DNA of 64,000 nt, from positions 248,001 through 312,000 of the forward strand of contig JAKLGA010000001.1 in the NCBI GenBank assembly GCA_022710975.1, in the 5' to 3' direction. Shown one piece after another: positions 20,201-28,432 of the stretch; position 1 is the first letter of the stretch, and each line of letters starts with the position of its first letter. The DNA is from Myxococcota bacterium. Its GTDB lineage: Bacteria > Myxococcota > B64-G9. Made by a program: the position numbers and the translations under genes. The notes under the pieces are model-generated. The model worked only from the letters and a program-made list of their open reading frames with translations. It did not search any database and was not told the origin of the DNA.

Positions 20201-20334
20201 TGACCCTCGGCACCATCTACCAGACCCTGGGGCAGAACCAGGCCGCCCGCCAGGCGTACTCCACCTACCTGAAGCTGGAGCCCCGCGGCCAGTTCGCCGC
20301 CGACGTGCGCTCCATCCTGAAGAACCTGCGCTGA
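17293..20334 (+). CDS. Receiver-PATAN (DUF4388)-transmembrane-TPR signalling protein
   Basis: 1013 residues from a GTG start. Residues 1-125 are a CheY-like receiver (D10, D12, phospho-acceptor D54, TKP). Residues ~135-300 match the PATAN/DUF4388 domain common in Myxococcota and cyanobacterial regulators. A very long Pro/Ala/Glu-rich linker (about 340-725) contains an exact 30-bp repeat. A membrane helix at ~731-755 ([19 protein letters not shown]) follows, then a KPEPV repeat segment and C-terminal TPRs (~895-1010). So phosphorylation in the cytoplasm would be tied to a TPR domain on the other side of the membrane. No kinase is adjacent. A weak TTGACT element lies at 17224. The next gene, tsaD, starts 20 bases after its stop. 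Confidence 0.85.
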   Translation: MSRQSLLLIDGDAKSLRVMEVSLRKAGYSVTTAIHGADALEKVVISPPDLIISDTKMPVMDGFEFCQKIKGNPKLADIPFVFLTNQKTVEDKVKGLELGVDDYLTKPIYIKEIITRVKILLQKKTRESIERKDVKTRFAGSLNDMGVVDLIQTIEIGRKTGLAHFESESKPPRRGVVYFRNGKVIDAELGKLKGEKAIYRLLLWNSGSFEIDFKNALSHPDEISLSIQALLMEGMRRVDEWGRMLEQLPALDSVFEVDYRELAERLTEIPDEVNGVLKLFDGRRSLVDVVDDGDFDDLEALGIISKLYFEGLIFEPARRAPEEKQGNKPSFQEWISQPPSPGPAEAEPAGAEGAGEGQVAAPEAAEPVAAEPTPPEPRAAEPDPVKPGTAEPALGGPRAAEPALGGPRAAEPALGGPRAAEPAPGGPGTAEPEVVLASVVVQPSPPAPPELPALPPQPAEVLAPEPPRPVEQRVQIEELPERPITSTRLRAAAAVPAPPAAAPAAPASQGPAGAVPEPPCLAPMPPADESMAGLPVVEAQRIEPLPSVAEATVPLEPPPPRPIAPEKIKVEPLPPPPVLVGLGPSTPPAVLEDITGNVISAGPKGPDQDPGHEDTWVVLERRKKTQEPAPGAVEVPPAPAASTPGTVQLAPPEDQGKPSPPPDAAASEIIEDMLTLMRPRPAESGSEPVVLTRPSRPSSPGQDPEAGFFAAKAPPAAEDDLDYPARRSGFRYGWLVIALVGVGLGVGGWFGYNKYLAGKPEEPVVAQPQPVPEPVKPVPPPVEPTPLDAGLQAEPVPEEGIPVAPLVPPGPEAAVGADAGAAPQAADAGVVAAAPGKPEPVKPEPVKPEPVKPAPVKPEPVKPVPVTPGGPGAAKPEPSPVKPAPVKPAPPPGGSAAYQGLLAKGQARYKAGDLKGASQFFNQAVEANPQGVDAMVALANAYYELDKNQEALAVAKRAVELRPGHARAHLTLGTIYQTLGQNQAARQAYSTYLKLEPRGQFAADVRSILKNLR
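18461..18580 (+). repeat. 30-bp tandem repeat inside the PATAN/TPR gene
   Basis: Three perfect copies (18461-18490, 18491-18520, 18521-18550) and a fourth degenerate copy (18551-18580) encode the ten-residue unit [10 protein letters not shown]. The period is a multiple of three, so copy-number change keeps the frame. There are no spacers, so it is not a CRISPR. Confidence 0.9.
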
Positions 20335-20354
20335 GCCGCAGGGAGTCTCTGCGC

Positions 20355-21347
20355 GTGCGGGTCCTGGGCATCGAGTCTTCGTGCGACGAATGCGCCGCCG
20401 CCGTCGTGGTCGATGGGGCGCTCCGCGGCCAGCGCGTGGCCTCCCAGATCGCCATCCACGCGCGCTACGGCGGGGTGGTCCCGGAGCTGGCCTCGCGGGA
20501 TCACATCCGCAAGGTGGTGGCGGTGGTGCAGGCGGCCCTGGCCGAGTCCGGCCTGCGGCTTGAGGACCTCGACGGGCTCGGCGTGACCGCGGGGCCAGGC
20601 CTGATCGGCTCCTTGCTGGTGGGGGTGTGCGCGGCCAAGACGCTGGCCTGGACGCTGCGGAAACCCCTGGTGGGCGTCCACCACCTGGAGGCCCATCTGC
20701 GGGCCGTCTATCTGGAGGCGCCGTCCTTCGCCTACCCGCACCTGGGTCTGGTGGTCTCGGGCGGACACACCAGCCTGGTGCGTGTGGAGGGCGTGGGCCG
20801 GGTCAGGTTGCTCGGCCGCACCCTGGACGACGCGGCCGGCGAGGCCCTCGACAAGGTGGCCAAGCTGCTGGGGCTCGGCTACCCGGGTGGGGTGAGCATC
20901 CAGCGGACGGCCGAGGGCGGAGATCCCCAGGCCCTGCGCTTCCCGCGGCCGCTCCCCGGCAAGCGCCTGGACTTCTCCTTCTCCGGGCTGAAGACCTCGG
21001 CGGCGGTGCGCCTGAAACGCGAGGGCCGGCCCACGGGGCAGGCGCTCAGGGACTTCGCCGCCTCGTTCCAGGAGGCGGTGGTGGACAGCCTGGTGAAGAA
21101 GACGCTGCTGGCCGCGAGGGTGGAGGGGCTGGAACGCGTGCTGGTGGCCGGCGGCGTGGCCGCCAACTCACGGCTCCGGGAGAAGCTCGGCGCCGCGGCG
21201 GCGCGCCAGGGTGTCGAGGTCGTCTTCCCGTCGGTCGCCCTGTGCGGGGACAACGCGGCCATGGTGGCGGCGCTGGCCGAGGTGTACCTGGCCGCGGGCC
21301 GGGACGATGGGCCAGGCCTCGACGCAGACGCCGGGCTGGCGTGGTGA
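20355..21347 (+). CDS. tsaD: tRNA N6-adenosine threonylcarbamoyltransferase
   Basis: 330 residues (E. coli 337). It transfers the threonylcarbamoyl group to A37 of ANN-decoding tRNAs as part of the TsaB-D-E complex. Family marks: GIESSCDE near the N-terminus, the metal-binding HHLEAH, GGHTSLV, DDAAGEALDKVAKLLGLGYPGG, GGVAANSRLR, and the C-terminal metal ligand in LCGDNAAM. Small deviations are CDEC for the usual CDET and HLEAH for HxEGH. The start is GTG at 20355, 20 bases after the preceding gene; rsmA begins 10 bases after the stop, so this is one operon. Confidence 0.96.
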   Translation: MRVLGIESSCDECAAAVVVDGALRGQRVASQIAIHARYGGVVPELASRDHIRKVVAVVQAALAESGLRLEDLDGLGVTAGPGLIGSLLVGVCAAKTLAWTLRKPLVGVHHLEAHLRAVYLEAPSFAYPHLGLVVSGGHTSLVRVEGVGRVRLLGRTLDDAAGEALDKVAKLLGLGYPGGVSIQRTAEGGDPQALRFPRPLPGKRLDFSFSGLKTSAAVRLKREGRPTGQALRDFAASFQEAVVDSLVKKTLLAARVEGLERVLVAGGVAANSRLREKLGAAAARQGVEVVFPSVALCGDNAAMVAALAEVYLAAGRDDGPGLDADAGLAW

Positions 21348-21357
21348 AGGAGCGGCC

Positions 21358-22212
21358 ATGGGCGAGCGGCTGAACGTCAAGGCCTTGCTCCGCCGCCATG
21401 GCCTGCGGCCCAAGCGCTCCTGGAGCCAGAACTTCCTGGTGGATGTGGACGTGCTCACGGCCATCGCCGCGGCCTGCGAGGCAGGGCCCGAGGACGCGGT
21501 GGTGGAGCTCGGGGCCGGGCTGGGGGCGCTGACCGCGCTCCTGGCGCGCCGGGCGGGCAGGGTGGTGGCCGTGGAGCGGGATCGGGACATGGCGTGTGTG
21601 CTGCGCAGCGAGTTCGCCGGGGATGGGCGGGTCGAGGTGGTGGAGGCCAACGCCGCGACCCTGGACTGGCCGGGGCTGGTCGCGCGGCTGGGCCACCCGC
21701 CGCGGGTGGTGGGGAACCTGCCCTACCACATGGCCTCGCAGATCCTGTTCCACCTCCTGGAGGCCGGGGCCGGGTTGCGCTCGTGGGTGCTCATGGTCCA
21801 GCGCGAGATGGCCGAGCGGGTGGCCTCGCGGCCGGGCAGCAAGGCGTGGGGCGTCCTGGGCGCCCTGGTGCAGCAGCGCGCGGACGTCCAGCGGGTGCTC
21901 GAGGTGCCGCCCTCGGCCTTCCACCCCAAGCCCGAGGTGCACTCCACGGTGCTGCGATTCAGCCCGCTCCAGGGGCTGCGGGTGCCGGTGCGGGACGAGC
22001 GACTGTTCGAGCGCCTGGTCAAGGGGCTGTTCCAGCAGCGCCGCAAGACCCTGCGCAATGGCCTGAAGGCGGCTTTCGGCGCCCAGCTCGATCCGCCGGC
22101 GCTCGACAGGGTCCTGGACCGGGCAGGGCTGGAAGCCGGCGTGCGGGCCGAGCAGCTCGGACTCGTCCAGCTCGGTGCCCTGGCAGATGCCCTGGCAGAA
22201 GCCATCGCCTGA
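21358..22212 (+). CDS. rsmA: 16S rRNA (A1518/A1519) dimethyltransferase
   Basis: 284 residues. This is the KsgA family, which dimethylates two adjacent adenines in the 3' hairpin of 16S rRNA during 30S assembly. Visible: QNFLVDVDVL at the N-terminus, SAM-binding VVELGAGLGALT, acidic VAVERD, and the catalytic NLPY motif in VVGNLPYHMASQ, then FHPKPEVHS and the C-terminal helical domain. AAGGAG precedes the ATG at 21358 by 7 bases. It is co-transcribed with tsaD. Confidence 0.95.
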   Translation: MGERLNVKALLRRHGLRPKRSWSQNFLVDVDVLTAIAAACEAGPEDAVVELGAGLGALTALLARRAGRVVAVERDRDMACVLRSEFAGDGRVEVVEANAATLDWPGLVARLGHPPRVVGNLPYHMASQILFHLLEAGAGLRSWVLMVQREMAERVASRPGSKAWGVLGALVQQRADVQRVLEVPPSAFHPKPEVHSTVLRFSPLQGLRVPVRDERLFERLVKGLFQQRRKTLRNGLKAAFGAQLDPPALDRVLDRAGLEAGVRAEQLGLVQLGALADALAEAIA

Positions 22213-22270
22213 CAAACTCTCTAATTCGTTTTCTTTTCTTATTGTTACAGGAGAAACATGAACAAGAAAT

Positions 22271-22299
22271 TTGACAGCTCCCGTATGGCAGTGTATGGT
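22271..22299 (+). promoter_or_regulatory. Strong-looking sigma-70 promoter in an AT-rich patch
   Basis: TTGACA (22271-22276), 17-base spacer, TATGGT (22294-22299). It lies in an AT-rich stretch (about 22213-22310) that stands out from the surrounding ~70% GC and could act as an UP element. It would drive the 69-residue gene at 22344. The same bases can also be read as a small ORF (see findings). Confidence 0.5.
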
Positions 22300-22343
22300 A
22301 ACGCCATTCGCGGCCAGAACCTTGCCGCGGGAGGAACGGTCGC

Positions 22344-22553
22344 ATGCCCGAACCCGAATCCAAGCAGGAGCGCATGTACCAGGCGGCGCTGCTGCGCATC
22401 GCGATGAAGATGCGCAAGGAAGAGCTGCGCGGCTTCGAGGACATCTTCCGGGAGATCCTCAAGGACATGGAGCTCGAGGAGACCGAGTTCCGCCACTACC
22501 TCAACGCCCACATGCAGTCGCTGATGGCCACGGTGAAGGCGCGCGGCTACTGA
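22344..22553 (+). CDS. Small helical protein of unknown function
   Basis: 69 residues, charged and predicted all-helical (KQERMYQAALLRIAMKMRKEELRGFEDIFREIL). No family is recognised. GGGAGGA lies 9 bases before the ATG and a good promoter lies 45-73 bases upstream, so it is likely expressed on its own after the tsaD-rsmA operon. There are no Cys or membrane segments; a small cytoplasmic protein-binding role is only a guess. Confidence 0.65.
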   Translation: MPEPESKQERMYQAALLRIAMKMRKEELRGFEDIFREILKDMELEETEFRHYLNAHMQSLMATVKARGY

Positions 22554-22572
22554 GCCCGCGGAAGGCTGGTCC

Positions 22573-23025
22573 TCAGCGCGAGGCGCGCGCCGTCTCCAGG
22601 GCCTGGCGCCACTTCTCCACGTCGGGCACCGCCCAGCCGATCTCGTCCTCGCCCTCGGGCGCCTCGAAGCGCACCGCCAGCAGCGGGCGGAAGATGGTCT
22701 TGCCCAGGAAGGAGCGCGGCGTGGTCACCGAGCGGATGCTGGCCACCGGGATCTCGAGGTCCCGCGCCGGCACGGCCTGGGCGAACCACAGCAGATCCCT
22801 GGTCAGCACCAGGGCGCCGTTGCCGCGCAGCTGCGCCAGGCCGGCCGAGCGCCGGCCGAAGAAGTTGGCGCCCCCGGCCAGCAGGATGGACTCGCGCGGG
22901 AAGCGAGCCTGCACACGCCGGCGCAGGCTGGCGCGCACCCGGTGCAGGATCAGCAGGAGGAGCGCCCCGAGCACCGCCAGCGCGCCGAGGATCCCCAGGC
23001 CGATCCACAGGGTTGGAGTCGCCAT
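22573..23025 (-). CDS. Membrane-anchored PH/GRAM-like protein
   Basis: 150 residues. An N-terminal membrane helix (residues ~7-28) and basic patch (RVRASLRRRVQARF) are followed by a ~110-residue beta-rich domain with GALVLTRDLLWF and IPVASIRSV, the pattern of bacterial PH/GRAM-like domains. Specific function unknown. The ATG is at 23025; it is convergent to the 69-residue gene and divergent from terC. Confidence 0.6.
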   Translation of the reverse strand: MATPTLWIGLGILGALAVLGALLLLILHRVRASLRRRVQARFPRESILLAGGANFFGRRSAGLAQLRGNGALVLTRDLLWFAQAVPARDLEIPVASIRSVTTPRSFLGKTIFRPLLAVRFEAPEGEDEIGWAVPDVEKWRQALETARASR

Positions 23026-23118
23026 GGCCTCATCCTAGCGGACCGGCCCGGGCCGCTCAAGCCAATTGCCAGGGCTGGTTCCGTCTGCTAGATAGGGCTT
23101 CCTAGCCGAGGAGGATCG

Positions 23119-24102
23119 ATGTTCGACGTGGTGCACTTGGAGCTGTGGGCCGGCTTCTGGGCGATCATCATCGCCCTGCTGGCCCTCGACCTGGCGGTGT
23201 TCAACCGCCATGCGCACAAGGTCAGCATCCGGGCCGCGGCCATCTGGAGTGCGGTGTGGATCGGGATCTCGCTCCTGTTCTGCGGCGGGGTGTGGTGGCT
23301 GCTGGGGGCCGAGCCGGCCATGCAGTTCCTGGCCGGCTACCTGGTGGAGAAGTCCCTGTCGGTGGACAACCTGTTCGTGTTCCTGGTGATCTTCACCTAC
23401 TTCGGGGTGGAGGCGAAGTACCAGCACCGGGTGCTGTACTGGGGGGTGCTGGGCGCCATCATCCTGCGCACGCTGATGATCGTGGCCGGGGCCGCCCTGG
23501 TGGCCCGCTTCAACTGGTTGCTGTACATCTTCGGCGCCTTCCTGATCTACACCGGCGTCAAGCTGGCCGTGTCCAAGGGCGAGGCCGTCGACCCCGGCAA
23601 GAACCTGGCGGTGCGCGTGGCGCGCAAGCTGTTCTCGGTCACCCCCCAGTTCCACGGCGAGCACTTCTTCGTGAAGCTGGACGGCAAGCGCCTGGCCACG
23701 CCGATGTTCGTGGTGCTGGTGACCGTCGAGCTGTCGGACGTGATGTTCGCGGTCGACTCCATCCCGGCCATCTTCGGCATCACCCAGGACGCCTTCATCC
23801 TGCTCACCTCGAACATCTTCGCCATCATGGGGCTGCGCGCCCTGTACTTCCTGCTGGCCGGCATCATGGACCGCTTCCACTACCTGAAGCTCGGCCTGTC
23901 CGTGGTCCTGGCCTTCATCGGGGTGAAGATGCTCATCGCCGAGTGGGTGCACATCCCCACGCCGGTCTCGCTGGGCATCGTGTTCGGCATCTTGACGGGC
24001 GCGGTGCTGATCTCCTTCCTGCGGAAACCGCCCCACCTGGAGCCCGTGCCCGGCAAGGACGGCGAACCCCCGGCCACCAGCGACGGCGGAGGCGCGGACT
24101 GA
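23119..24102 (+). CDS. TerC/Alx family integral membrane protein
   Basis: 327 residues, about nine membrane helices. TerC-family acidic membrane motifs are visible: EKSLSVDNLFVF and ELSDVMFAVDSIPAIFGIT. The family is linked to manganese export or metal homeostasis (Alx, TerC) and to loading of metalloenzymes. GGAGG lies 7 bases before the ATG. The 93-base leader shows no convincing yybP-ykoY Mn riboswitch. The gene is convergent with slyD (9-bp gap). Confidence 0.93.
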   Translation: MFDVVHLELWAGFWAIIIALLALDLAVFNRHAHKVSIRAAAIWSAVWIGISLLFCGGVWWLLGAEPAMQFLAGYLVEKSLSVDNLFVFLVIFTYFGVEAKYQHRVLYWGVLGAIILRTLMIVAGAALVARFNWLLYIFGAFLIYTGVKLAVSKGEAVDPGKNLAVRVARKLFSVTPQFHGEHFFVKLDGKRLATPMFVVLVTVELSDVMFAVDSIPAIFGITQDAFILLTSNIFAIMGLRALYFLLAGIMDRFHYLKLGLSVVLAFIGVKMLIAEWVHIPTPVSLGIVFGILTGAVLISFLRKPPHLEPVPGKDGEPPATSDGGGAD

Positions 24103-24111
24103 AGCGCGGGC

Positions 24112-24624
24112 TCAGCCGCAGCTCGAGCAGCCCGAATCGCAGCAGCCGCCGTGGCCGCAGGTCTGCGCGGCCTCGTGCTCGGCCAGCTCCTCGGCGGTCG
24201 GCGCGCGCACCTCGAGCACGGTGGCCCGGACGCGCAGGCGCTGGCCGGCCAGGGGGTGGTTGAAGTCCACGCGCACCTCGTCGGCGGACAGCGACACGAC
24301 CCGGCAGCGCATGGGGCCGTGCGGCCCCTGGGCGGCGAACTGCATGCCCGGCTCGAGCCTGGCGTCCGCGGGGAAGCGGTCCCGGGGCAGGTCCAGGCAC
24401 ATGTCGGGCTGCGCCGGCCCGAAACCCTCCTCGGGCCCGAGCTCGAGGGAGAGCTCCGCGCCCTGCTCCAGGCCGAGCAGGCCGCGCTCCAGGCCAGGCA
24501 GGATGGCGCCGGGGGCGAACACGAACCCCATCGGCTCCCCGGGCTCGGTGCGGTCGACCTCCTCGCCGCCCTCGGTCGAGAGCGCGTACTCCAGCGACAC
24601 CCACACTCCTGCGGCGATCTTCAT
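24112..24624 (-). CDS. slyD: SlyD-like FKBP peptidyl-prolyl isomerase
   Basis: 170 residues. The FKBP core is split by an IF (insert-in-flap) chaperone domain, as in SlyD: MGFVFAPGAILPGLERGL, then the flap, then VDFNHPLAGQRLRV near the end of the core. The C-terminal tail is Cys/His-rich (CGHGGCCDSGCSSCG), the metal (Ni) binding tail of SlyD. I chose the ATG at 24624 because GGAGGAG lies 7 bases upstream and the family begins MKIAAGxxV. It is on the same strand as, and 106 bp downstream of, the large 24731-28432 gene, so it could be the last gene of that operon. Confidence 0.92.
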   Translation of the reverse strand: MKIAAGVWVSLEYALSTEGGEEVDRTEPGEPMGFVFAPGAILPGLERGLLGLEQGAELSLELGPEEGFGPAQPDMCLDLPRDRFPADARLEPGMQFAAQGPHGPMRCRVVSLSADEVRVDFNHPLAGQRLRVRATVLEVRAPTAEELAEHEAAQTCGHGGCCDSGCSSCG

Positions 24625-24730
24625 GCGCGGCTCCTCCAGCGGCACGGCCGGAGAATCCGCACCGCGCGAACTCCCGAGGCGTGACGGACGTTCGGCGCAG
24701 CCTACCCGGCCCCGGTCGGGACCGCAAGGC

Positions 24731-27700
24731 TCACGCCTCCTGGCCGAGCTGGCCGGCGGCCAGGGCGTGGCACAGCCCCCGCTGGAAGGCGAGCTCGTCC
24801 TCCGGGATCACCACGTGCAGCTGCTCCTGGAGCAGGCAGGCCGAGGCCAGCAGCAGCAGGCACAGCGCCTCCGGGTCGCCGGGCCGCGCCAGCGCGGCGC
24901 GGGTGAGGGCGTGCTCGCGGTTGAGCACGAGCCGAAGCCCGGACGGAGCGCCTTGCGCATCCAGCAGGCAGGTGGCGGCGCCCAGGCGCCAGGGCGCGAA
25001 GGACAGGGGATCCTGGGAGGCGAGCGCCCGGGGCGGACGCTGCAGCTCGACCTGGAGCGGCAGCTCCAGGCGCCCCCCGCCGTCCGCGCCCAGGGCGTGC
25101 AGCCAGCGCGCCAGGGCGCGGGTCAGGCCGGCCTGCCCCGTCGCCGGCGTGTCCTCTACCCCGGAAGGCGCAGGCGAGCGGCCGAGCCGCGCCAGGCGGC
25201 CGGGCGCCCGCAGGCCGTCCAGCCAGGCCGCCAGGTGGGCCGGCGACGCGGCGCGGGCAGCGGACCAGGCGCTCGCGCGCCTGGGATCGTCCAGGGCCTC
25301 GGGCCCGAAGGCGCACAGCTCCAGGAGGAGCCGCCGCCCGCTGGCGCGGTGGACCGGGCGCGCGCCGTCCGGCGCGCCGAGCGGGAACAGCGGCAGATCG
25401 AGCACCCGCCCGACCAGCGGCCGGGACACCTCGAGCAGGCGCGCGCCGCTGGCGTCCTCGACCAGCCGGAGGCGTCGGCCGGCGTAGGCCAGCAGGACCG
25501 CCTCGACACGGGCCGTGTCGCCCGCCGGCAGCGGGTCCGCGGCGCCGCCCAGGCGCAGCAGCAGGCGCTCGCCCAGGCGCTCGAGCGCCGCCTCCAGGGC
25601 GTCCTCGGCCGCGACCAGGGCCTCCTCGGGCGGCAGGGGCGCGAGCAGCCGGAGCGCGCCTACCAGGCCGCGCACCGGCACCCGCGCGGACAGGCGCGCC
25701 CGGAGGCGCAGGCGCTCGTCCAGGAGCACCAGCGCGCCGCGCACGCCGGCCTCGGCCGGGATGCCCACCCGGCCGGCCACGCTCTCCCCTACCACCTCGG
25801 CCGACTCGAGGAAGGCGCGCACGGGCGGGGCCGGATCGGCCTCGGCCTCGGCGTCCGAGAGGTCGAAGTCGAAGTCCAGCCGGAAGTCTCCCAGCCGGGC
25901 GAGCAGCTGCGCCGCGAACGGGCTCGCCGCCACGGAGCCCACCGGACGGCGACCGGGGCGGCGGGCGGAGGCGGCCGCGCGGAGCGCGGCGAGCTCGGCC
26001 TGCCCCAGCTCGCCGGCCAGGGTCAGGCGGAGCGGCCGGCCTTCGGCCAGGGCCCCTGCCAGTCGGCGCGGGCTGAGCGCCTGCCCATCCTCCTCCAGCA
26101 GCAGCGGCAGGTCGGCCAGCCCGAGCTCGTCGAGCTGCTCGAGCTCTCCGCGCCGGAGCCCGCCGAGCGCGAGCCACTGGAGGTGACGCAGCGCCTGGCG
26201 CCGGTCCTCCTCGTCCGCGCCGACGTCCAGGCAGCGGGCGCGGAGCTGGGCGGCCAGGCTGCGGAGCGCCTCCGCCCGCGCGCCGGCGGCCAGGCCGGCG
26301 GGGTCCGCGCCCTCCACCTGCAGGGGGAAGTCGGCGAAGGTCCGCAGGCCCACGGCCATGTCCCGGACCCGCAGGCCGGCGGCCTCGGCCAGCACCTCGC
26401 GCCGATCCACCCGGCACAGGCAGCCCGATCCCAGCAGGGCGGCCAGGCGCGCTTCGCCCTCGGCCTCGAGGGCCAGGATGCGGCCTCGCTCCAGCCCGTC
26501 CAGGTCGGCGGGCACGACCTCGACGGTGGTGTAGACCAGGCCGCCGGTCGCGGGCAGGCTCGCCAGCAGCTCGCGCAGGGAGAGCCGCGCCCCCGACAGG
26601 GTGGCGAAGGCCGGCACGTCCAGCAGGGCCTCCTCGCCGTGGAGCAGCGACGCGGCCAGGCGGGGGGGGGCGCCCGGGCCGAGGCCGGCGCGGAAGCGCA
26701 CGGCTGCGCCCCGGGACAGCGCCTGGAGCAGGAGCCGCTGGGGCGCGGGCTGGCTGCAGTCGAGCCCCCCGTGGGCCGACAGACCGCGCACCACGCGGGC
26801 GGCCAGCGTGGCCTGGGCCTCGCGCGCCAGGCCGAGCACGTGGGCGGCCAGCCGCTCGGCCAGGCAGGGCCGCGGGCCGCCGGCCCGGTGCAGCCGGTCC
26901 GGGAGTGTGTCCGGGAGCCGCACGACCAGCCACTGGCCGGCGAAGTCGCTCGCCAGCCGCCCCTCCCAGACCACGCGCCCGCTGGTCAGCACCTGGGCCC
27001 ACACGCCCGGGCCCGCCGGGCCCGGCGCGGCCGGGGCGTACAGGCTGGCCTCGAGCCCGGTCTCCGCGCCGCCCTCGGCCAGGGCGCCCTCCAGCCCCGC
27101 GGGCAACGCCGCCCTGCCGAGCGGCGGCAGGGCCAGCGGGGCGGCCAGCCAGGGCTCGGGGGGAGGCGGGGCGGGCGGCCGGGCGAAGAAGCGCAGCTCC
27201 TCGGGCCGCGAGAGGTCGGGGCACACCAGGGACACGTCGGGCCCGGCCAGGCTGCGCAGGCCCGGGAGCTCGGCCGGCGGGCAGACGATCACCGGCGCCT
27301 GCAGGGCCTGGCCCACGCCTTCGGCCCGGCCGCGGGCCTCGCCGTCCTCGGCCGTGGCCGGGGGCACGACGACCACCCTGCCCTGGGCCCGCAGCCAGGG
27401 TCCGAGCGCGCCGGGCGCGAAGGCCGCGCCCGCGAGCTGGCGCACGGCGTGCAGCCCTGGGGCGGGCCCGCCCTGGCAGAGCCGGAGCGCGTAGGGCCGC
27501 AGGCGCACCAGCAGCTCCGCGAAGACCTCGTCCCTCACGACGGCGGAGTGGTCCGCGGTCTTGCGCAGGCGATCGAAGCTGACCGCTCCGCCGATCGGGG
27601 CGCCGGGGACCAGGGTCAGGGACACGGACTGCACCCACACGCCGTAGGTGATCAGGCGCACGCTGGGCTGGAAGCGCAGCAGGCGGGCCTCCTGGGGCTC

Positions 27701-28432
27701 GAGCCCCTCGGGCGCGGGCAGGCCCGTGCGCGGGGCCAGCCCCAGCGTGCCGGTGAGGTCGCCCTCGTCGAAGGCCACGCTCGGGTGGTAGCCCCAGGCG
27801 CGCGGGATGCGCTGCCGGCCCGGGCCGAAGGGCGCCCGCAGGCCCACCAGGATCGGCACCGGCGTGCACAGACAGCGCGTCTCGATGGCCTCGACCTCAT
27901 CGGCCGTGCGGGCCCCGGACGGGACCAGGGGGCGCTGCAGGCCCGTGGCGTGGACGTAGCTCCAGTCCAGGGCCTGATCGGCCTCGCCGACCTCGAGGCT
28001 GAGGCCCTCCGGGCCCCGCGGCTGGAGCGCCAGCCGGTGGGCCCGCCGCCCGTCGCCGGACTCCAGCGCGATCTCGCGCGGGTGGAAGTGGCGCAGCGCG
28101 TTCAGCCCGAGCGCCAGGTGGCGCAGGCGCGCGACCGCGAGCTGGTCCTGGGAGGCGAACAGGTAGTCGAGCAGGTGCTGCAGCTCATCCCGGGACAGGC
28201 TCCAGCCCTGCCAGGCGAACAGGCTGTGCTCCGGGCCGACGTCGACGTGGATCACCCGCGCGCCGCCGGCCACCGCCGCCTGCACCAGCTCGAGCACATA
28301 GAAGTGGGGATCCGCCAGGGCGAAGTCGCGCAGCTTCCGCAGGGCCTCGTCGCGGGCCAGGCTGAAGCGCCGCCGCTCGGAGAAGCCGGCGCCCCGCCGC
28401 GAGCGCGCGATGACCTCCTCGATGCCTGCCAC
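24731..28432 (-). CDS. Giant protein with a degenerate GHKL (Hsp90-like) N-terminus
   Basis: 1233 residues from a GTG that directly follows the stop of the upstream Hsp90-like gene. The first ~125 residues align by eye with the partner's ATP-binding domain. ELVQAAVAGGA matches ELVQNSIDAGS, and LDYLFAS matches LTRLFAS. But the Mg-binding Asn is Ala (residue 52), the DxGxG loop is replaced by AWQGW, and the glycine-rich lid GKFGIG is replaced by LRHLALG. Glu48 is kept. It is therefore probably a pseudo-ATPase partner. The remaining ~1100 residues are Leu/Ala/Arg/Pro-rich with no family I recognise. Translational coupling argues for a fixed complex with the ATPase. Function unknown. Confidence 0.75.
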   Translation of the reverse strand: MAGIEEVIARSRRGAGFSERRRFSLARDEALRKLRDFALADPHFYVLELVQAAVAGGARVIHVDVGPEHSLFAWQGWSLSRDELQHLLDYLFASQDQLAVARLRHLALGLNALRHFHPREIALESGDGRRAHRLALQPRGPEGLSLEVGEADQALDWSYVHATGLQRPLVPSGARTADEVEAIETRCLCTPVPILVGLRAPFGPGRQRIPRAWGYHPSVAFDEGDLTGTLGLAPRTGLPAPEGLEPQEARLLRFQPSVRLITYGVWVQSVSLTLVPGAPIGGAVSFDRLRKTADHSAVVRDEVFAELLVRLRPYALRLCQGGPAPGLHAVRQLAGAAFAPGALGPWLRAQGRVVVVPPATAEDGEARGRAEGVGQALQAPVIVCPPAELPGLRSLAGPDVSLVCPDLSRPEELRFFARPPAPPPPEPWLAAPLALPPLGRAALPAGLEGALAEGGAETGLEASLYAPAAPGPAGPGVWAQVLTSGRVVWEGRLASDFAGQWLVVRLPDTLPDRLHRAGGPRPCLAERLAAHVLGLAREAQATLAARVVRGLSAHGGLDCSQPAPQRLLLQALSRGAAVRFRAGLGPGAPPRLAASLLHGEEALLDVPAFATLSGARLSLRELLASLPATGGLVYTTVEVVPADLDGLERGRILALEAEGEARLAALLGSGCLCRVDRREVLAEAAGLRVRDMAVGLRTFADFPLQVEGADPAGLAAGARAEALRSLAAQLRARCLDVGADEEDRRQALRHLQWLALGGLRRGELEQLDELGLADLPLLLEEDGQALSPRRLAGALAEGRPLRLTLAGELGQAELAALRAAASARRPGRRPVGSVAASPFAAQLLARLGDFRLDFDFDLSDAEAEADPAPPVRAFLESAEVVGESVAGRVGIPAEAGVRGALVLLDERLRLRARLSARVPVRGLVGALRLLAPLPPEEALVAAEDALEAALERLGERLLLRLGGAADPLPAGDTARVEAVLLAYAGRRLRLVEDASGARLLEVSRPLVGRVLDLPLFPLGAPDGARPVHRASGRRLLLELCAFGPEALDDPRRASAWSAARAASPAHLAAWLDGLRAPGRLARLGRSPAPSGVEDTPATGQAGLTRALARWLHALGADGGGRLELPLQVELQRPPRALASQDPLSFAPWRLGAATCLLDAQGAPSGLRLVLNREHALTRAALARPGDPEALCLLLLASACLLQEQLHVVIPEDELAFQRGLCHALAAGQLGQEA

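Noticed and set aside
23026-23118. yybP-ykoY (Mn) riboswitch upstream of terC
   Set aside because: The leader is only 93 bases and I could not find the conserved loops of this riboswitch.
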